Shown here piece after piece: positions 58,162 to 64,000 of a DNA stretch of 64,000 bases; within the stretch, counting starts at the first letter, position 1; each line of letters opens with the position of its first letter. The stretch is from Congeria kusceri (taxonomy: Eukaryota > Mollusca > Bivalvia > Myida > Dreissenidae): NCBI GenBank assembly GCA_027627225.1, contig JAPFQT010000389.1, positions 1-64,000 on the forward strand. The letters are read 5' to 3'. The position numbers were made by a program, and so were the translations under genes. The notes beneath the pieces were generated by a model that saw nothing but the letters and a program-made list of their open reading frames with translations, made no database searches and was not told the origin of the DNA.

Positions 58162-61055
58162 TTAGCATTGAAAACTCATAGACAGACAATGCAATAAGAA
58201 GTATATACAGAAACTGCAATGTATCACAAAATTAATAAAAACAATTACAGGAACTGTATAGAAGTTGGTTGGGTGTTGACTGCTCCTCCCCCCCAAAGAC
58301 GTAGACCCGAAGGGGAGCGCTATGTGTTTTCGCTTAAGTATTTTACCCTTGACGAAGGTGCCGGTCCCGACAAGCTGGTTTACGGGGTGTGAACCACGCC
58401 GGGACATGGCTCTGGCCCAGAAATTAATGGACTGCTGTTTTCGGCGCAGACTCAGAGGCAGCAAGCCCGCCTCCTCCTCAAGCATGTCACTAGGGGTACA
58501 TTTCAGGGCCCTCAGAGCTATCCTAAGTGCCTTTGTTCTGAATGGCATCTACCATTTTAAGGGCGTTTGGCGTTGCAAATGCATAGATTTGGGCTCCATA
58601 ATCTATCTTTGGACGTATAAGGGACTTATAGAGAAGTAAGAGGCTATTTTTATCAGAACCGAAACCTGTGCCTCTTAACATTCTCATTAAATTTAAGTCC
58701 CTTTCGCACCTTTCAGCCAAATATTTAAAGTGCTGAATAAAGTTTATCTGTTTATCTCGGTACATACCTAGAAATTTCACCACTTTTTCAAAAACAATTT
58801 TGGTGCCGCCTAAATATAAGTCCAAAGAGTGCTTAATTTGGTCGCCAAATAACATACCTACTGTTTTGGTTGGTGAATTTTTAAATCCCCATTCTATTGA
58901 CCATTTCCATATGGAGTCTAGACCTGCTTGAGCCTTCTTTTGCAGGCGTGACATGTTAGACCCCTTTAACCAAGTGACGGAATCATCGGCAAACTGGGAG
59001 ATAACCATTCCTGAGTCTTTGATGGTTTCAGGAAGATCATTGACCAGGGAGAACAGAGTTGGGGATATTACGGACCCCTGGGGTGTACCGCGGTCAGTTA
59101 TGGCTTCCTCTGATAACTCCCCATCGACCTTGACCTGAATTTTCCTGCCCTCTAGGAAAGTTCTGAGGTAATGGAAGCAGTATCCAGTGATTACATAATC
59201 AGTAGCTTTTTTAAGATGCCAAAAGTCCAGGTGAAATCGAAGGCCGCCTGAAGGTCCAAAAATATAGCTAATATTCTTTGGCCTTGATTTTTAGCAGAAA
59301 GGATATCGTGTTGTAGTCTTGCTAGCTGATCAAGAGTTGAACGCCCTTTCCGAAAGTCAGACTGGAAGGGGTTCAGAATTTTTTTAGTTTCCTATAAGTG
59401 CTCTAATCTGTTTTTTACCATTATTTCCAATAATTTGCCAGAATGAGAGGTGAGACTTATTGGACGATATGATTTTGGATCACTTTTGTCCTTACCAGGT
59501 TTCAGAATAGGAATCACTGTGGCCTGCTTCCATTTGGGGGGGGGGGGGGGACCGTCCCTGATTTGTATACTTGATTGAATAGATCAAGCCAGATTTTAAG
59601 AGTTACGGCCGTCATATTCGTGAACATCATATATGATATTCTAACAGGGCCCGTGGCAGAGTTACTCCTACTATTAATTGCATTAGTTAATTCAATCATC
59701 GTAAAAGGTAAATTAAGAGGGTGCTATTATCCCCAGGCTCGTTTAAAATGTTTATATTCTCCGATTCAAATCGCTTTTGATAGTTCAAAGTTTCTTGAGG
59801 GAGATTTGAATCACTGGAGACAGATTTGAAATGTGTTACCAAACATTGAGCATTTTCCCTTGGGGTCGTGGCAATTTCGCCTTTATATTTTAGTAGCGGT
59901 ACAGGATTTGTGCGATTTCCTATAATTCTGTGAATCTTTTGCCAAAAATCCCTAGAATTACTTTTATTAACAACTGCTTATTCACAGAATTCTTTCCAAT
60001 TTTGAGTTTTTGCTTCCAAAATAACCAGCTTTGCTGAAATTTCTAGGGACCTATAGTTTTTGAGATTGTGCTCAGCGGGGTTCTTTTTGAGTAATTTTAA
60101 TGCTTTTTTGCTTTTCTGTACCGCTTTAGAACAAGCCTCACTCCACCAGGGCACATTCTCTCTGGCTTTTTCCTTACCGGAGGAGACGGGAATGCTGCAC
60201 TCTGCTATGGACAGGATCTTATTTGTTAAATTAAAACAAAAGGTACTGGGTTCCTGAGAGTGAACATCTGCTTGGGAAAGATCTGAACAGAGGTCCAGGA
60301 ACTGATCCCAATTTGCTTTATTTAGAACAAATTTCTGCTCTCCTGAGCTGGGGGTATCAGTTCCTTGTACAAGATAGTTGTACAATGTAACCAATTGTGC
60401 GAAATGATCAGATCCAAAGTTATCTGAGACAGTGTCGCAAACAGAAGCACTGGCTATCCCGGCACTAGCTGCAGTAAGGTCGATACATGTTGTTGACCCG
60501 GTGGGGTTAAGTCTGGTTGGCGAACCGTTATTGAGCACGACAGGGTCATACTCATCCAACCATTATATGACCCCGTGACCTGCTGCATCTGAGTTATTGG
60601 AGCCCCAAGCGGGGTGATGTGCATTAAAGTCCCCTGTGAATATTACATCATAGGTCCTTTAATGGTCCTTAAGTCTGTTAAAAGGTCATTTAAAGTCTGA
60701 AGATCACATCCTCTTGAGTAAAGATTGACCAATATAAGGGGCCGGTTCTTATTTATGACCAATTTTATTGCTAGTGCCTCAATAGCAGTGCTACCATCAA
60801 TCTTTAATTGGTTGTTCAGCCCCAGTAATTCAGAGTTAATAAAATTTTTAACATAAATGGCAAGACCGCCAGCTATATTATTGTCTGGGTTAGTATGATT
60901 TTTAAATTCGCAAGTAAAACCAGGGATTGATTAGTATTCATTTCTGGGAAATTTAGGATATTACGGTTCTCGTCTAAGTAATGTTTTAATTCAGTGTGTT
61001 TGATGGAGGTTAAACCTCCAATATTGAAAGATACGATGTTTAGGTCACTGTCCAT
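58162..61055 (-). pseudogene. LINE ORF2 (APE endonuclease + reverse transcriptase), pseudogene
   Basis: ORF2 of an APE-type non-LTR retrotransposon, probably Jockey/I-like. Read on the minus strand, the endonuclease starts with NIVSFNIGGLTSIKHTELK and has a Glu in FPEMN. It resumes after frame breaks with GDFNAHHPAWGS near 60560-60640 and GSDHFAQL near 60410. The reverse transcriptase shows KPGKDKSDPKSYRPISLTS (about 59450-59510), FRKGRSTLDQLARLQHDIL, RGTPQGSVISPTLF and QFADDSVTWLKG (about 58960-59010, a Phe-Ala-Asp-Asp variant of the catalytic box). The C-terminal part reads IQNKALRIALRAL-like, with one frameshift near 58535. Stops and at least four frame changes show it is dead; one break lies at a run of 15 G (59536-59550). 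Confidence 0.85.
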
Positions 61056-61067
61056 AGTGATTGGAAA

Positions 61068-61785
61068 TCAGTCTGCGTAGCTTGGCATGGGGGATCTGAT
61101 GGCCAGCTTATGGCCCGAGAAGGCCTCTTTGAGCTTCGCCGGGGTCCGAGCCGGCCGGGCTGGCCTGGATTTCTTTGCGGAGGGTGGTTCGGAGGTGGTT
61201 AAAGAGGGGGGTTTCAAAAGGTTGGAGGGGTTGCCGCTGTCCTGAGGGGGGGTTCCAGGGTCAGGAGGTATTGGAGGATCCTTTGTTCCAGAATGGCTTT
61301 CAGTGTCAGATATAGTGACTTTAGGGGTTACTTTGGATATAGATTCCCTGCCCCTTTTGAACCGGGAATCTATTTTACTAGTGATATAGCCGGTAACCCG
61401 ACATCCAGTTGGCCTGTCACGGTCCTTTATTATATCAGCAATTAAATCCTTCAGCTCGCTGAGATGTATATGGCGATAACGGTGACCTGTCGCTGGCGGA
61501 TCTTTAATTTTAATGTATGAGTCTCCTGAAAGCGAGTTGCGCTTACTGTTATTAAAGGAAGGAGAACTCATAGGGGCCATTAGGGATTTTGCAAACTGTT
61601 TTATATGGATCCCAGATGGGTTGCGATAGGTCACTCGAAGGTAGCAGGGTCCTTGATCTATATACAGTACGCCCGTTTCTTCCAAGGTGTCTTTGCGGCG
61701 AAGGTAACGCCGACGCCGACACAGCCCTATGTCTCCGTAGTCTCTGACCGCAATACAACCGCATTTTGTGTTGTATGCTCAAGTT
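61068..61785 (-). pseudogene. LINE ORF1 (nucleic-acid-binding protein), possibly 5'-truncated
   Basis: An open frame of at least 205 codons ends 13 bp before the ORF2 ATG. In this frame no ATG marks the start; the frame is open leftwards through a basic RRRRYLRRKD stretch to about 61785. It contains GPCYLRVTYRNPSGIHIKQF and a proline-rich C-terminal third (DPPIPPDPGTPPQDSGN), followed by a basic tail. No CCHC knuckle is evident in the readable part. The assignment rests mainly on its position before ORF2. Confidence 0.65.
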
Positions 61786-61789
61786 GACC

Positions 61790-63240
61790 CTAGTCCATTT
61801 TCCATTTCTTTATCACTTGAATTGTATATTGCAAAACGGCAACGTAGGCTAATTATACTAATCACGTCCTTCATCCCATCGTTGTTTTAACTATATTACT
61901 GTCAACCAAGGAAGCATGCTGGCTGAAATCCAGTATAACGTATGTATATTCTTTCTTGTTGGATGTTCTTAAGCAATATTTTTTATGAATAATGTATATC
62001 GTAGATCTACAGTTACTTTAAAAAAAATTGACCTTGGCGAGAGTTTTTTTATTTCTTGTTTCTCAGTTTCGCCGACCCGATTTTTCCAAAAAGCAAAAAA
62101 ATTAAATAATTTGTAGAACGTACCCGATATCGTAAAAATGACATTGTGAAACGGATTCAACCTGTTACATGGAATGCAAAAAAACGCTGAAGAAATGACT
62201 AAAGTTTATGTAACATGCATTGTGTCTGTATAGCTGTATGGTTCATATGATCTGCTCACTTAAAGTCAGAAGAAAATACCCTGTAAAAAAATTAAGATCT
62301 TACAATCATTGTATTAAATGCACATTTATAATTTTATATCAATATTATAATTAACAAATTTCATTGGTGTATATTGATTTATTAATAATATATATTCAGT
62401 TAGTTGTCACTTTATTAAACATGCTGTCATACATATAATGTGGCCACTGTCCAGCGATATCTGACGTACTGTGTTCAAGTATCAGCATATTTGAACAGTA
62501 GTTTTCATATGATAAACACTGCCTTTTACTGTTACTATTATTGGTATTAATGTCATGTTTATCATGCAGTGATTAAGTTAATGTTGTGTAATATGATTTT
62601 TGTTAGTAATAATGCATAAAGATTTTAATATCACTGCCCATTTCCATTTGTGAAATTCTAGTCATTAATTTATTCAATTCTGTAGATCTATTGTTGTTGT
62701 GTTTTTTTTCCCTCCTCCAACTTATCAAAAAATGTCCGAGAACCAAGAAATAAAACAACTCTGGCTATTTATTTCGCTATTTACCGTGTTAGCGTTACCA
62801 GTAGCTCAAAAACCCGAATGCTACTTCATTCTTGGCAGTTCATTATTTATTTGTAAGAACAGTTACGAAAAAGACAAGGTGTCAAAAGACAACAGTAACT
62901 TGCGAAAATCAAATATTGATTTGGACGTCTTATTCTGCTAAACTACTTGGAATGAATTTTATAAATTCACCATGCACGTATTTATTTATTTATTATTAAT
63001 TTTTAAATTATTATTTGTATCATTTATATATTTATAATTATTGTATTAAACGGAATATGTGTCTTATTGTGCTCCAATTATGTACGCACTAGCATTTAGT
63101 GTCAGTGAATTTAACTGGATTGCAACAGTACTGCGTACCGGTATATATAATGTCCATTTTAGGTTTATATATGCCAGTTTTTAACACATCACGGCCTGTA
63201 CCCGGATAACCCTAACGAAGTGCAGCGACCCTAACGCAGT
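61790..63240. other. AT-rich stretch with one weak small ORF
   Basis: The frame from ATG 62732 to TAA 62939-62941 would encode about 69 aa starting MSENQEIKQLWLFISLFTVL, which resembles a signal peptide before ALPVAQKPECYF. There is no homology I recognise and no splice or promoter support, so I do not call it a gene. Nothing else was found. Confidence 0.3.
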
Positions 63241-63246
63241 GCCAAT

Positions 63247-63303
63247 ATGGCGGATGGAAAGTCGGGGCTACTTTGTTTTATGCATATGTTTCTTATGCAC
63301 AGG
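63247..63303 (+). CDS. Candidate first exon of an unknown gene (weak)
   Basis: An ATG in favourable context (aatATGGCGG) opens MADGKSGLLCFMHMFLMHR and runs into a gtatgt donor at 63303-63304. This could be the first exon of a gene extending past the window. I found no second exon in the remaining 700 bp, so the call rests on start context and donor alone. Confidence 0.25.
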
Positions 63304-64000
63304 TATGTTTTGGCTGTAATATCCGTCGCCATTGATCAAATAAGTATTAAATTCAACATACCTAATGTTACATCAAGCAATTATTGGGTTGTGAGCTGGA
63401 ATTCTGAGGAACAAGGCCAAACATCCAATTAAAATATTTATAAACAATCTTAAAAAATACTTAGATACTTTAAATTGCCATATTATTTTGCTGATTGGAA
63501 GCAAACATATACTGCTTCAAAACCCCGTTTACACTGAGTTGTTATCCCATCGGATATGGACACAATACTCGTTCGAATGTGCAGACTGCGAGAAAATGGA
63601 TAAGAACCTAATCTTTAGTTGATAATAACCGAACGCAATGTATACTAGGAGCGTATAAAAACCAAACCAACGTATAAAACCTGACGAATAAACACCTAAC
63701 CGACTAATATTCTATATTATTGAATGAATATACATGTATGCTGGACGACTATAATGGACCTCTATATATTTCTATTTTCATTCCAATCGTATTGTATAAT
63801 TTGCTCGTTCGCCACTGACAATTTTTAACGTGTATTTACATATAAAACTTAATTATGAAAACCTTTGTTGAAAATCGCGAGCTTTTGCTGGACGAACATA
63901 TAGTTGGAAGTATGGGTATCGCTCGGAATTCTATCCTGATAGAGTGCCAAACGATTTGCAAAGACAAGACAAATCAATTATTTTTAAAGACGATGTAGTA

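Noticed and set aside
62699..62941. Small secreted-protein ORF
   Set aside because: A signal-like N-terminus alone is weak evidence; there is no homology or splice support.
63855..63998. Terminal 46-codon ORF (MKTFVENRELLLDEH)
   Set aside because: Short, no recognised motif, and at the window edge.

Overview
The window looks like nuclear DNA of a mollusc, most likely a bivalve. The genes are split by GT-AG introns, the base composition is AT-rich, and there is a dense load of interspersed families that I associate with bivalve genomes (the 'agctcacctgagcac' palindromic head, 'atggcccttgaattatct' tandems, tRNA-derived repeats, THAP/YqaJ transposons). The species call is inference; the repeat and gene structures are read directly from the sequence.

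Layout. (1) 1-25454: a head-to-tail array of a 3777-bp unit, about 6.7 copies, nearly identical throughout. Each unit carries a plus-strand gene for a His-Me finger (I-PpoI/His-Cys box type) endonuclease, converging on two overlapping minus-strand ORFs (238 and 416 aa) that resemble the Mutator-like transposase family of marine invertebrates, followed by 1.2 kb of non-coding DNA. The array stops at 25454, 44 bp before the next nuclease ATG would begin. (2) 25630-28885 and 33846-36735: two arrays of the same 53-bp minisatellite in opposite orientations. They enclose about 5 kb holding at least six or seven exons of one unidentified protein gene. (3) 36.7-39.5 kb: little coding content; a tRNA-derived repeat, a 21-bp tandem and a MITE-like fragment. 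(4) 39543-51126: a complete five-exon F-box gene of the FBXO2/6/44 type (F-box plus FBA sugar-binding domain, 307 aa). Its second intron is filled with molluscan tandem families. Its fourth intron holds a 4390-bp decayed DNA transposon with 18-bp terminal inverted repeats and an AT target duplication, carrying a YqaJ/PHD exonuclease pseudogene and a THAP-DDE transposase pseudogene (ISL2EU-like). (5) 51.1-55.1 kb: repeats, including degenerate copies of the F-box gene's 3' end, a tRNA-like sequence, a 39-bp minisatellite and two more molluscan tandem families. (6) 57.0-61.8 kb: a broken APE-type LINE on the minus strand. (7) 61.8-64 kb: AT-rich DNA with only weak coding candidates.

The most unusual object is the 25-kb array. 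It combines a homing-type His-Cys nuclease and a Mutator-like transposase in one homogeneous tandem unit, with no terminal inverted repeats that I could see at the unit junction. Whether this is a mobile element amplified in tandem, a self-maintaining satellite or a domesticated cluster cannot be settled from the window. The rest is ordinary host gene plus transposon debris, with some informative nested insertions.
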